In this document: piece after piece, positions 8,042-16,665 of the stretch
Layout: each line of letters begins with the position of its first letter
How positions within the stretch are numbered: the stretch's first letter is position 1
Origin: Candidatus Fluviicola riflensis
GTDB lineage: Bacteria > Bacteroidota > Bacteroidia > Flavobacteriales_D > Crocinitomicaceae
Reading direction: 5' to 3'
DNA length: 64,000 nucleotides
NCBI GenBank assembly: GCA_002243285.1
Contig: CP022585.1
Coordinates: 4,328,641 to 4,392,640, forward strand
Program-made: the position numbers and the translations under genes
The notes under the pieces: generated by a model
Databases searched by the model: none
Seen by the model: only the letters and a program-made list of their open reading frames with translations
What the model was told of the DNA's origin: nothing

Positions 8042-10005
8042 TGAAAAAAGTTGGACTCTTCGGCAATCCGAATACCGGAAAAAGTTCGCTTTTCAACCGT
8101 TTGACCGGATTGAAGCAACGCGTCGGGAATTTTCCGGGTGTCACCGTAGATAAACAACTTGGCAATCTCAAATTCGGGAACGAAACCGTTCAAATCATTG
8201 ATTTTCCCGGGACCTACAGCATTTATCCACGCTCAGCAGATGAACAGGTTGTTTACAATGTCATCAGTAACCCCAATCACCCTGATTATCCGGATCTGGC
8301 GCTCGTAATAGTGGATGCTTCGAACCTTGAACGGAATTTATTGCTTTTTACTCAGATTTATGACCTGAACATTCCAACTGTTCTGGTACTGAATCTCACT
8401 GATGTTGCCTCTAAAAACGGGCTCATTATCAATACAGATCACTTACAATCCCATTTTCCGAATACAACTATTGTTCGGAGCAATGCACGTATTGGACTGG
8501 GAATGAATGAAATCCATGAAGTGATTTCCAGATTGGGTGATTCGGAAAAATGGCAGAAACCAGCTGACTCCGAACCGCTTATTGCAATGGATGATCTAGT
8601 CAGCCAAAGTGCTGATACCACTGCTAGATTTGAGCGAATCAAACGTATTATTGAAGATATTGTCACAAAAAAAGAGAATCCGGTAAGTCAGCAATTTTCT
8701 TCGAAACTGGATCGCTGGCTGGTGCATCCGATTTTAGGTTACGTGATCTTTTTTTCGGTATTGCTGATCATTTTTCAAACCGTTTTTTCGCTGGCAGCTT
8801 ACCCGATGGATTGGATTGATCTGGGATTTGCCAATCTTTCGGAATGGACTTCTGCTACTTTGCCTGAAGGGTTATTTTCACGTTTACTTACCGAAGGAAT
8901 CATTCCCGGAATCGGCGGTGTATTGATTTTTATTCCGCAAATCGCGCTGTTGTTTTTTCTCATCAGCATCCTGGAAGAAACCGGGTACATGGCGCGTGTA
9001 GTGTTCATTATGGACAAACTCATGCGTCCATTCGGACTCAACGGAAAAAGTGTGGTTCCGCTTATTTCCAGCGCAGCTTGTGCCATTCCGGGAGTGATGG
9101 CAACACGAACCATTCAATCCTGGAACGAACGGCTTACAACAATTTTGGTGGCTCCGTTAATGAGTTGCAGCGCCCGGATTCCGGTTTATACTTTATTGAT
9201 CGCTTTGGTGATTCCCAACCAGAAAATCTGGGGATTTCTCAACCTGCAAGGATTGGTGCTTTTCGGTTTATACGCTTTGGGATTGGTAACCGCTTTATTA
9301 GTGGCACTTGTTATCAAACAATTTTTCAGAAAAAGCACCGAACGAAGTGTGTTTTTGCTTGAATTGCCGGCTTATAAAGGTCCGCGCTGGGCCAATGTCG
9401 GATTGGAAGTTTTTCAAAAAGTAAAGCTTTTTGTGGTGGACGCCGGAAAAATAATTCTTGCTATTTCGATCATTTTGTGGGCATTGGCTTCGTTTGGCCC
9501 TGGTGATGACATGGAAAAAGCAGCGGCTGCAATAACTGTTCCCGCTACCGAAAATGCTATAGCCGTAACCACTTACGAAGATCAGGTTGCAGCAGCAAAA
9601 CTGGAACATTCCTACATGGGAATTTTAGGGAAAACCATCGAACCGGTGATCAAACCCCTGGGTTATGATTGGAAAATGGGAATTTCGTTACTTACTTCTT
9701 TTGCTGCGCGTGAAGTTTTTGTAGGTTCATTGGCCACCATTTATTCGGTACACCAGGAAAACGATGATCCGAAACCTTTGATTGATCGCTTGCGTAGTGA
9801 AAAATATCCGGATGGAAAACCAGTTTATACACTCGCCAGCGGAGTTTCATTATTGGTGTTTTATGTTTTCGCGATGCAGTGTATGGCAACCCTTGCCGTT
9901 GTGAAACGTGAAACCAAATCGTGGAAATGGCCGCTCATTCAATTAGGATACATGGGTGTTTTGGCGTATCTTGGTGCTTTCATCGCTTATCAATTGCTGA
10001 AGTAA
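8041..10005 (+). CDS. feoB: Ferrous iron transporter FeoB
   Basis: A 654-residue inner-membrane Fe2+ transporter with an N-terminal GTPase domain. G-protein motifs: G1 GNPNTGKS near residue 8, a threonine-containing switch (FPGVTVD), G3 DFPGTYS and G4 NLTD. The membrane part carries the two inverted gate repeats and conserved cysteines in SSAACAIPGVMATR and MSCSARIPVY. The ATG at 8041 is used rather than the TTG at 8038. The stop overlaps the next gene (TAATG). At about 655 residues it is shorter than the ~770 of E. coli FeoB, as in many Bacteroidota. Confidence 0.95.
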   Translation: MKKVGLFGNPNTGKSSLFNRLTGLKQRVGNFPGVTVDKQLGNLKFGNETVQIIDFPGTYSIYPRSADEQVVYNVISNPNHPDYPDLALVIVDASNLERNLLLFTQIYDLNIPTVLVLNLTDVASKNGLIINTDHLQSHFPNTTIVRSNARIGLGMNEIHEVISRLGDSEKWQKPADSEPLIAMDDLVSQSADTTARFERIKRIIEDIVTKKENPVSQQFSSKLDRWLVHPILGYVIFFSVLLIIFQTVFSLAAYPMDWIDLGFANLSEWTSATLPEGLFSRLLTEGIIPGIGGVLIFIPQIALLFFLISILEETGYMARVVFIMDKLMRPFGLNGKSVVPLISSAACAIPGVMATRTIQSWNERLTTILVAPLMSCSARIPVYTLLIALVIPNQKIWGFLNLQGLVLFGLYALGLVTALLVALVIKQFFRKSTERSVFLLELPAYKGPRWANVGLEVFQKVKLFVVDAGKIILAISIILWALASFGPGDDMEKAAAAITVPATENAIAVTTYEDQVAAAKLEHSYMGILGKTIEPVIKPLGYDWKMGISLLTSFAAREVFVGSLATIYSVHQENDDPKPLIDRLRSEKYPDGKPVYTLASGVSLLVFYVFAMQCMATLAVVKRETKSWKWPLIQLGYMGVLAYLGAFIAYQLLK

Positions 10006-10142
10006 TGCAAACCGTAATTGTCATATTGATCATCGCAACCGCTGCAGGTTATTTAGGTCTGAGGGGCTATCGGCTTTGGTTTGGCAAGCAACAAAAAGGA
10101 TGCGAGAAATGTGCCGTTCATAAAGAAGCGTCAAACAGTTAA
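10005..10142 (+). CDS. FeoB-associated Cys-rich membrane protein
   Basis: A 45-residue single-pass membrane protein starting at MQTVIVIL with an ATG that overlaps the feoB stop by one base. One transmembrane helix (~3-20) is followed by a basic segment and a CEKC motif with a nearby His. Size, position and the CxxC tail match the short FeoB-associated cysteine-rich proteins found after feoB in many Bacteroidota and Firmicutes. Its role there is thought to be support of iron transfer, functionally like FeoC. A longer upstream start would only read feoB out of frame. Confidence 0.82.
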   Translation: MQTVIVILIIATAAGYLGLRGYRLWFGKQQKGCEKCAVHKEASNS

Positions 10143-10299
10143 TTCCCACAAAGCTTTATTGGGACATCGATCGTTCGTAACGGATAGCCAACACTTTTCT
10201 TTTCACCACGAATTCACGAATTACAGCTCGGCTAACGCACTCGCCAATAAAAAAGCGTGTCCGTTAGGCACGCAAAAAATTAGTGAATAAGTGGGAATT
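10141..10299. repeat. Dispersed palindromic repeat A1
   Basis: Perfect 9-bp ends (AATTCCCAC at 10141-10149 and GTGGGAATT at 10291-10299) enclose a second imperfect pair (CACGAATTCACGAATTA near 10206-10222 against TTAGTGAATAAGTGG near 10280-10294) and a CCGTTAGGCACGCAAA module. The internal module resembles those in repeats at 31458, 33731 and 38511, so it belongs to the same dispersed hairpin family. Confidence 0.6.
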
Positions 10300-10328
10300 C
10301 ATTTTGTAACGCGATGTGGGATAGGTTG

Positions 10329-10493
10329 CTAGCTTCTTGAGCGCGCGGCTATAATGATTGAACCGATGGAAAGCGGCAACGGAATCCACCACAAATCACC
10401 CAATGCAGAAAAATCTTCACTGTCTCTGAATGAATACATGACCGCTGCACCGATCAAAAAAAGAGCTCCAAGAATAATAAAAAGTAAGCGCAT
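10329..10493 (-). CDS. Small two-helix membrane protein (54 aa)
   Basis: A short reading frame on the minus strand, ATG at 10493 and TAG at 10329-10331. The product starts MRLLFIILGALFLIGAAVMY (first membrane helix), continues with a short charged loop (FRDSEDF), then a second hydrophobic segment from about residue 34 (LWWIPLPLSIGSIIIAA) and ends in a basic RSRS tail. The clean alternation of hydrophobic helices and polar caps argues for a real gene. No family was recognised. It lies alone between the feo operon and lemA, on the opposite strand to both. Confidence 0.7.
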   Translation of the reverse strand: MRLLFIILGALFLIGAAVMYSFRDSEDFSALGDLWWIPLPLSIGSIIIAARSRS

Positions 10494-10600
10494 GATTTTC
10501 TTTTAAAAATAAGATTTTTCCAGAATATGACGAAGTCAAAAACGTCCACAAATCACAACCTCTTCAATTTATACCCTATATTCGTACTAAAACCCACAAC

Positions 10601-11143
10601 GTGTTACTCATTTCCGGTATTTGTCTGCTTGTTTTATTGATGTTGATCGTCATCTTCATCGCATTATACAACCGTTTGGTGAAATCACGAAACCTGGTTC
10701 AAAGCGCTTTTGCAGATATTGACGTGAACCTGAACAAACGCTTTGTGTTGATTCCCAACCTGGTAGCGATTACCAAAAATTACGCGCAATACGAAAGCTC
10801 GTTGCTCGAAAAACTGGTGCAGGAACGCAGCGGGAACAGTGCCATTCAAGAAAAATCCGCGCTTGATGAGAAAGTGAGCAATGCGTTCAAAAAAATAAGT
10901 GTTGTCGTAGAAAATTATCCCGACTTAAAAGCCAATCATACGTTTTTGAAACTGATGGAAGACTTAGGAGAAATTGAAGATCATTTACTCTACGCACGCC
11001 GGTTTTACAATGGAACCACACGCGTTTATAACACAGATATTCAGTCATTTCCGGCAGTTATTGTTGCCAAACTATTTGGTTTTACACCCTCACCTTTTTA
11101 CGAAGTGAGCAAAGCCTCTGACCGTGATGTTCCCGTTATCTAA
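10601..11143 (+). CDS. LemA family protein
   Basis: A 180-residue membrane-anchored helical protein with a GTG start. An N-terminal transmembrane helix (ISGICLLVLLMLIVIFIALYN) leads into the conserved LemA core (LVKSRNLVQSAFADIDVNLNKRFVLIPNLV) and the later YNGTTRVYNTDIQSFPAVIVAKLFGF segment. Most of the protein faces away from the N-terminal anchor. The cellular role of LemA proteins is poorly known. The following gene encodes a DUF2207 protein, a very common pairing. Confidence 0.92.
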   Translation: MLLISGICLLVLLMLIVIFIALYNRLVKSRNLVQSAFADIDVNLNKRFVLIPNLVAITKNYAQYESSLLEKLVQERSGNSAIQEKSALDEKVSNAFKKISVVVENYPDLKANHTFLKLMEDLGEIEDHLLYARRFYNGTTRVYNTDIQSFPAVIVAKLFGFTPSPFYEVSKASDRDVPVI

Positions 11144-11172
11144 TTACATTTAATCCTTCAGGAAATACAATT

Positions 11173-12930
11173 ATGATCAAAACATTTTTTATCGCTACCC
11201 TTTTTGCCTGTTTGGGCGTTTTTCAGCTTTCAGCTCAACCTGAGGGCGAATCAACAGATCCGTACGTTTATCAAAATGAGCGGATTATGTGCTTTCACTC
11301 CATTATGCGTGTGCAAAAAGACTGTTCGGTAAAGATCACGGAACGCATTACGGTCTACTCGAAAGGCATTGATATCAATCACGGGATTTTTCGCGATTTA
11401 CCCTTGTATTACAATTACGAAGGTGGCAGAACAGACGTTGGTTTCACACTCAATAGTGTAACGCTCGATGGCAAAGCTGAAGATTATCATACCGAAAGCA
11501 TGGATAACGGAATCCGGATTTATGCAGGAAGTGAAGACCGCTTGGTTTCTGACGGAAAACACACTTACGAATTTTCCTACACTGTCGATCATGTGCTGGG
11601 TTTGAAAGACCCGAAATTCGATGAGTTTTACTGGAATATCAACGGAAACGGCTGGAATTTCACCATTGATACCATTCGCGGAGAACTGCATTATCCTTCT
11701 GACGCGAAGCTGGTTCAGTTCAGTGCCTACACCGGTCGTGCGGGTGAAATGGGATTGGCTTTCAAAGCAGACACACTGGAAGATGGTGTGTTATTCACTT
11801 CAACCAGGACTTTTCAAGCTCAGGAAGGAATGACCGTTGCTGTGGCATGGGAGAAAAATCACCTGACATACCCAACGGCGTTCGACAATTTCGTGTATTG
11901 GATGAAATCGCACTTTTTGTGGATCATTGGCTTATTGGGGTTTATCATCACATTGCTTTATAGCTACGTTACCTGGCTGCGTTATGGCCGCGATCCGAAA
12001 CCGGGTGTTATAATGCCACAATATGAAGCTCCGGAAGGATTTTCACCGGCAGACGCGGCTTACCTCAACAATTATGGGCGACGAACCACCAACATGTTTA
12101 CCGGCCAGTTAGTTGGTTTGGCAACAAAAGGGCGTTTGACCATTGACGTGCAAGACGGTGGCGGCATGTTTTCCAAAAAACTATACACCATCAAACAAAC
12201 GGAAAGCTCCGACTGGAAAAAAGATGCTTTATTGCCTTCGGAGGAAATGCTCTATGATAATTTGTTTGCTCATGGAGGTGTTGTTCACATTGCCCAGGGA
12301 TCGTACAACAAAAATCTGCAGCAAACGCAGCTCGATTTGATTTCAGACATAAAGGAAAATCACGGAGAAAAGTACATTCTCAAACGCAATAACCTGAAAG
12401 CAAAACAATACATTTTTCCGATTTTAATGTTGCTGCTCGGAATAGGTGGAAGCTTTCTATTTGGCGGAAACATTGCTATTTTGATAGTGTTTTTCGTAGT
12501 TACCGTGATCATGAATATCATTTTCGGATTGCTGTTTGAACAACCAACAGAATTAGGTCGACAACGTATGGACGAACTTGCCGGATTCAAAATGTACATG
12601 GAATATTCTGATCGCGAGCGCATTCGTTTGACCAATCCACCTACCATGAATTTCGAGCATTTTGAAAAGAATCTTCCCTATGCAATTGCTTTGGGTGTTG
12701 CTTCCGAATGGAGAGGACAATTTGATCAGGCGGAACTCGAAAGCCACATGTCGGGCGGACATTATTGGTATACCGGCGCCATGCTAATGGGGATGCATTC
12801 GTTTGATTTCGGCGATTTGTCCAGCACCATTTCTTCTGCCTCTACGCCACCAAGTTCTTCCTCGGGCGGCTCAGGTGGTGGTGGATTCTCCGGCGGTGGC
12901 GGTGGCGGTGGTGGCGGTGGCGGCTGGTAA
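11173..12930 (+). CDS. DUF2207 domain membrane protein with polyglycine tail
   Basis: A 585-residue membrane protein paired with LemA. A signal peptide (~1-21) is followed by the extracytoplasmic DUF2207 domain (~30-245: ITERITVYSKGIDINHGIFRDLP), a transmembrane helix near 250-268 (FLWIIGLLGFIITLLY), a cytoplasmic domain with YGRDPKPG, a further helix pair near 415-450, and a C-terminal low-complexity tail of Ser then almost pure Gly ending in GGGW. The tail is typical of this family (compare TPM-domain proteins). The exact function is unknown. Its stop lies 1 nt from that of the convergent S4 gene. Confidence 0.88.
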   Translation: MIKTFFIATLFACLGVFQLSAQPEGESTDPYVYQNERIMCFHSIMRVQKDCSVKITERITVYSKGIDINHGIFRDLPLYYNYEGGRTDVGFTLNSVTLDGKAEDYHTESMDNGIRIYAGSEDRLVSDGKHTYEFSYTVDHVLGLKDPKFDEFYWNINGNGWNFTIDTIRGELHYPSDAKLVQFSAYTGRAGEMGLAFKADTLEDGVLFTSTRTFQAQEGMTVAVAWEKNHLTYPTAFDNFVYWMKSHFLWIIGLLGFIITLLYSYVTWLRYGRDPKPGVIMPQYEAPEGFSPADAAYLNNYGRRTTNMFTGQLVGLATKGRLTIDVQDGGGMFSKKLYTIKQTESSDWKKDALLPSEEMLYDNLFAHGGVVHIAQGSYNKNLQQTQLDLISDIKENHGEKYILKRNNLKAKQYIFPILMLLLGIGGSFLFGGNIAILIVFFVVTVIMNIIFGLLFEQPTELGRQRMDELAGFKMYMEYSDRERIRLTNPPTMNFEHFEKNLPYAIALGVASEWRGQFDQAELESHMSGGHYWYTGAMLMGMHSFDFGDLSSTISSASTPPSSSSGGSGGGGFSGGGGGGGGGGGW

Positions 12931-12931
12931 A

Positions 12932-13324
12932 CTACTCTGTTTCTTCATCTTCCAGCCATTCGAAAAACGAATCGAAATTATCACGATCTTTTCTTGAAGG
13001 TCTACCCGTTCCGTATTCTCGGTAAACGCTTTGTGCCTGCTGGTAGGTTTTGAATTTTTCCAATTCCATCGGGTCAGTAACATCGATCAAATAATCTGCA
13101 ACGAGCTTTGCTCCTACCCGTCGTTCGAGTAAATCCTTGATTTTGTAGGAAAAAACGGCATTGTTTTTAATGATGGAAATCGTGTCGCCGACTTTTACGT
13201 CCTTGGAAGGTTTTGCGCCTATACCATTGAGTTTCACCTTACCCTTTTGCACCAATTCGGTGGCCAGCGTGCGGGTTTTACACAAACGCACAAACCAGAC
13301 AAATTTATCCAACCGACAACTCAT
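12932..13324 (-). CDS. RNA-binding S4 domain protein (Hsp15-like)
   Basis: A 130-residue protein starting at MSCRLDKFVWFVRLCKTR. The S4 RNA-binding fold (~1-65) contains the TRTLATELVQKGKVKLNG motif and GDTISI. The C-terminal half is charged and includes a KTYQQAQSVYREYGTGRPSRKDRD stretch usual for Hsp15-type proteins. Hsp15 binds free 50S subunits carrying nascent chains and helps recycle them; that role is inferred from family. Its start overlaps the end of the upstream MmcQ/YjbR gene by 20 nt, so they form an operon. Confidence 0.85.
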   Translation of the reverse strand: MSCRLDKFVWFVRLCKTRTLATELVQKGKVKLNGIGAKPSKDVKVGDTISIIKNNAVFSYKIKDLLERRVGAKLVADYLIDVTDPMELEKFKTYQQAQSVYREYGTGRPSRKDRDNFDSFFEWLEDEETE

Positions 13325-13658
13325 GCTGCAATTTTTTAGGAAGTGAGGCAACAACTAAATCGTAAGAGTGTACGATTAATTCCTGGATTTGGTTTGTGTT
13401 TAATTCATTGTTCAGTAAAACAGTGTTCCAATGTGTTTTGTTCATGTGAAAACCGGGTTGGACACTTGTATATCTTTCACGCAAATCGATAGCTCGTTCC
13501 GGATCGCATTTCAGATTAATTGAATCGGGAGTTTCAACATCGATCAGGGCATACATTTTTCCCATCACTTTGAATACAAGGGTTTTCTTATCGAACGGAA
13601 AATGTTCGGTTGTTCCTTTGAGCTGAAGGCAGAATTGGAGGATTTCGTCAAGATGCAT
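13305..13658 (-). CDS. MmcQ/YjbR family protein
   Basis: A 117-residue protein beginning MHLDEILQFCLQLKGTTEHFPF. The family pattern (LKGTTEHFPFDKKTLVFKVMGKMYAL, NLKCDPERAIDLRERY, PGFHMNKTHWNTV) is complete. MmcQ/YjbR proteins have a CyaY-like double-wing fold and are annotated as DNA-binding; the physiological role is uncertain. The ATG at 13658 is preferred over one 21 nt upstream because of family length. It overlaps the S4 gene downstream by 20 nt. Confidence 0.88.
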   Translation of the reverse strand: MHLDEILQFCLQLKGTTEHFPFDKKTLVFKVMGKMYALIDVETPDSINLKCDPERAIDLRERYTSVQPGFHMNKTHWNTVLLNNELNTNQIQELIVHSYDLVVASLPKKLQHELSVG

Positions 13659-13717
13659 GGTACGAAAATAAGGAATCATTCGTTTTCCCGCTTAACTTAG
13701 CGTAAACATTGATTGCG

Positions 13718-13725
13718 TACATTTG
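13718..13725 (+). promoter_or_regulatory. Minus-7 box of ispG (TACATTTG)
   Basis: TACATTTG, a full TAnnTTTG match, lies 19 nt upstream of the ispG ATG at 13745. This supports that start over an in-frame codon at 13709 that would lie upstream of the promoter box. Confidence 0.55.
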
Positions 13726-13744
13726 TTCTACAAACAAAAAGCAC

Positions 13745-15661
13745 ATGTCTGCCAGTGAAAATCTTCCGTTTTGCGACGATCTGTTCAACCGCAAGCGATT
13801 CAACACCCGGGAAGTCAAGGTCGGAATAACAGCTATTGGCGGCAATAACCCGATCAGGGTTCAGTCAATGACCACGACCGATACCATGGATACGGCAGGA
13901 TCGGTAGAGCAATCGATCCGAATGATTGATGCAGGTTGCGAATTGGTCCGGTTGACCGCACCAAGTAAAAAAGAAGCCGAAAACCTTGGAATCATCAAAG
14001 CCGAATTGGTCAAAAGAGGATACAATACACCTCTTGTCGCCGATATTCACTTTACGCCCAACGCCGCCGAAATTGCCGCCCGACTCATTGAAAAAGTGCG
14101 CGTTAATCCGGGAAACTACGCCGACAAGAAAAAATTCGAAGAAATCGATTACAACGATGAAAGTTACGCTGCCGAGCTGGTGCGCATCGAAGAAAAGTTT
14201 ACACCGCTTGTTCTCATCTGTAAAGAACACGGAACGGCCATGCGGATCGGAACCAATCACGGATCACTCTCAGACCGCATTTTAAGCCGTTATGGCGACA
14301 CTCCGGAAGGAATGGTGATCTCTGCTATGGAATTCATCGAAATCTGCCGCAAAAACGACTACCACGATCTCGTGATTTCCATGAAAGCGAGTAATACCCT
14401 GGTGATGGTACAAGCTTATCGATTGCTAGTTGCAACGATGAAGTCGAAAGGAATGAACTACCCGCTGCATTTGGGCGTAACCGAAGCAGGCGATGGTGAA
14501 GACGGAAGAATAAAATCGGCTGTTGGAATTGGTGCGTTACTCGAAGACGGAATTGGTGATACGATTCGTGTTTCGCTCACGGAAGATCCGGAGTTTGAAA
14601 TACCGGTGGCTCAAAAGTTGGTGGAGAAATTCAATCTGAATGAACAGATAAACCTAAACTATAGTTCAACTAATAAAACAACCTATTATTCACGCCAACG
14701 AAGAGAAAGCATTGGTCTTCAAATAATTGGAAACAAGCACGTGCCGGTTGTTGTGGCTGATTTTTCCCATAAAGCACAAATTAAACCAACTAATTTATTC
14801 GGAATAGGGTACAATTATTCAGTCGAATTGGACAAATGGAGCGTACAGGATCTTGCGGCTGATATATTGTACATCGGTAATCACAGACTCGATTTTGAAG
14901 TTCCCGGAATGCTTCGAATTGTACAGAACTATTCAACCTGGAAGGAACAATCGAATACCAGTATTTTACCTCTTTGCACATTGGAACAATACCAGGAATT
15001 GGGTATTGATCAGGAAGCATTCGTATTGCTTTCGTTGGATGAAGAATTCTCAATGGCGAACCTTCCTTCCAGGAATGTTGTGTTTGTCATATCAACAAGT
15101 GAGCAGCAGAGAACACAAAAAATACGCAAATTTCAATATGAATTAGCGGAAAACAACAATCATTCACCTGTTATTCTGCAATTTCAGTACAAACTGAATG
15201 ATGTTGAAACCACACAATTGTACGCTGGAAGCGATGCCGGAATTCACTTTATCGATGGTTTTGGAGACGGCATCTGGATCACAGCAAACATCCCAACCAT
15301 TGCCCTCAATTCACTTTCATTTGGCATTCTGCAGGCCACCAGAACGCGGATTTCCAAAACGGAATACATTTCCTGCCCTTCGTGCGGAAGAACGCTGTTC
15401 GATCTCCAGGAAACAACAGCTAAAATCAGATCGCGCACATCACACCTGAAAGGAATCAAAATAGGAATCATGGGATGTATAGTAAACGGTCCGGGCGAAA
15501 TGGCCGACGCCGATTACGGATATGTTGGAACCGGTCCTGGAAAAATCAATCTTTACAAGGAAAAAACGGTGGTGCGAAAAAATGTCTCGGAAGATGAGGC
15601 AGTCGACGCTTTAATCGAATTGATCCGTGAACATGGTGATTGGGTGGAAATTCAACCGTAA
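13745..15661 (+). CDS. ispG: 4-hydroxy-3-methylbut-2-en-1-yl diphosphate synthase
   Basis: A 638-residue iron-sulfur enzyme of the MEP isoprenoid pathway, converting MEcPP to HMBPP. The N-terminal TIM barrel (PIRVQSMTTTDTMD, ADIHFTPNAAEIAA, RVNPGNYAD) is followed by a ~250-residue insertion (about 280-520) and the C-terminal cluster domain with CPSCGRTLFDL and GIMGCIVNGPGEMADADYGYVG, which holds the three [4Fe-4S] cysteines. This long form with the inserted A* domain is known from Bacteroidota, Chlamydiae and plants; E. coli IspG is ~370 residues. The start is set by MSASENLPF and the promoter box just upstream. Confidence 0.94.
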   Translation: MSASENLPFCDDLFNRKRFNTREVKVGITAIGGNNPIRVQSMTTTDTMDTAGSVEQSIRMIDAGCELVRLTAPSKKEAENLGIIKAELVKRGYNTPLVADIHFTPNAAEIAARLIEKVRVNPGNYADKKKFEEIDYNDESYAAELVRIEEKFTPLVLICKEHGTAMRIGTNHGSLSDRILSRYGDTPEGMVISAMEFIEICRKNDYHDLVISMKASNTLVMVQAYRLLVATMKSKGMNYPLHLGVTEAGDGEDGRIKSAVGIGALLEDGIGDTIRVSLTEDPEFEIPVAQKLVEKFNLNEQINLNYSSTNKTTYYSRQRRESIGLQIIGNKHVPVVVADFSHKAQIKPTNLFGIGYNYSVELDKWSVQDLAADILYIGNHRLDFEVPGMLRIVQNYSTWKEQSNTSILPLCTLEQYQELGIDQEAFVLLSLDEEFSMANLPSRNVVFVISTSEQQRTQKIRKFQYELAENNNHSPVILQFQYKLNDVETTQLYAGSDAGIHFIDGFGDGIWITANIPTIALNSLSFGILQATRTRISKTEYISCPSCGRTLFDLQETTAKIRSRTSHLKGIKIGIMGCIVNGPGEMADADYGYVGTGPGKINLYKEKTVVRKNVSEDEAVDALIELIREHGDWVEIQP

Positions 15662-15777
15662 TTAGCAAAAACAACTCTTTTTGTTGAGAATTTCACTTAA
15701 ATAGCGCGCATTTCTCTCCTATTCCAAGGTGTTTCCATCTCACATGCCGCGAAAAGCTCAGAAAACAGCTAAAAAGC

Positions 15778-16656
15778 CTATTTCTTCCTGAAAACGTAGA
15801 TTTGAGAACTACATTTACCGTTCTTAGATCGTATATTGGATAACCAACCAATTCGAAGAGCGTTTAATAAAGATCCACCCTTGTATTTTTCACTCAGCAT
15901 CGAAACATAGTACGCATCAAATTTCATTGGGAGCTGTTCTTCCAATGTGAAGCCTAATTGTTCAATCAATGGAACAATCGTTTCCGGAGAAAAATGGTAC
16001 AAGTGTCGCGGAACATCATAGGCTGCCCAATACGATCCATAATAAGTACCATCAAATGAAGTATGATTCGGAACAGCGATAATCCACACTCCATTCTGTT
16101 TGATCAGCGAAGCAATCTGTTTGGTATCTTCCTGAAGATTGTAAACATGTTCGAGTACATGCCACATCGTCACACAATCATAAGAATCCGGTGCAAGCGT
16201 TGAAAGTGAATCCAGGGTTTGAAGCGTCACATTGTTTTGTTCGCGAGCAACTGTTCGCGCATCTTCATCGGGCTCCAAACCTAAAACAGTAAAACCATTG
16301 TCTTGTGCTCGTTTCAGAAAATGTCCCGTTCCAGCGCCAACATCCAACAAATCACGACCGGAAACCAATCTTTTTACCAGCTTCACCTTTTGGTTCAGCG
16401 TATAGTTTCGCACTTTGTTATAAATGCTATTCACCAATCCTTTTTTGGTAGAACTGTGTGAAACGTATTCCTCCGATTTATAATAATTACCAATGGTTTC
16501 CAATGACGGTCGCGGAGTTGTATACACCAAACCACAACCACCACATTTCAGCAATGTAAACGATTCTTTACTCAGGAAATGATCTGTTACTTCTAAAAAA
16601 GTAGCCGCTTGATTGTTATTGCAAGCCGGACAAATTTGTTCTATTGTATGTTCCAC
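15778..16656 (-). CDS. Class I SAM-dependent methyltransferase with N-terminal zinc ribbon
   Basis: A 292-residue methyltransferase. The N-terminus has two Cys pairs (CPAC near residue 9 and CGGC near 38) that may bind zinc. The SAM-binding motif I is LLDVGAGTGHFL near residue 104, and later motifs are LGLEPDEDA and DCVTMWHVLEHV. This resembles methyltransferases of surface-polysaccharide or small-molecule modification; the acceptor is unknown. The only plausible start is a GTG at 16656, because an in-frame TAA lies 12 nt upstream. That GTG lies inside a parS-like palindrome, 9 nt after the mnmG stop, and the gene is probably co-transcribed with mnmG. Confidence 0.85.
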   Translation of the reverse strand: MEHTIEQICPACNNNQAATFLEVTDHFLSKESFTLLKCGGCGLVYTTPRPSLETIGNYYKSEEYVSHSSTKKGLVNSIYNKVRNYTLNQKVKLVKRLVSGRDLLDVGAGTGHFLKRAQDNGFTVLGLEPDEDARTVAREQNNVTLQTLDSLSTLAPDSYDCVTMWHVLEHVYNLQEDTKQIASLIKQNGVWIIAVPNHTSFDGTYYGSYWAAYDVPRHLYHFSPETIVPLIEQLGFTLEEQLPMKFDAYYVSMLSEKYKGGSLLNALRIGWLSNIRSKNGKCSSQIYVFRKK

Positions 16657-16664
16657 GTGAAACG
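16649..16664 (-). promoter_or_regulatory. parS-like site 1
   Basis: TGTTCCACGTGAAACG matches the bacterial ParB-binding consensus TGTTNCACGTGAAACA at 15 of 16 positions. It spans the gap between mnmG and the methyltransferase and contains the GTG start of the latter. Confidence 0.75.
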
Positions 16665-16665
16665 T

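Noticed and set aside
12840-12930. GGT/GGC tandem repeat as a mobile or regulatory repeat
   Set aside because: It encodes the polyglycine tail normal for DUF2207 proteins.
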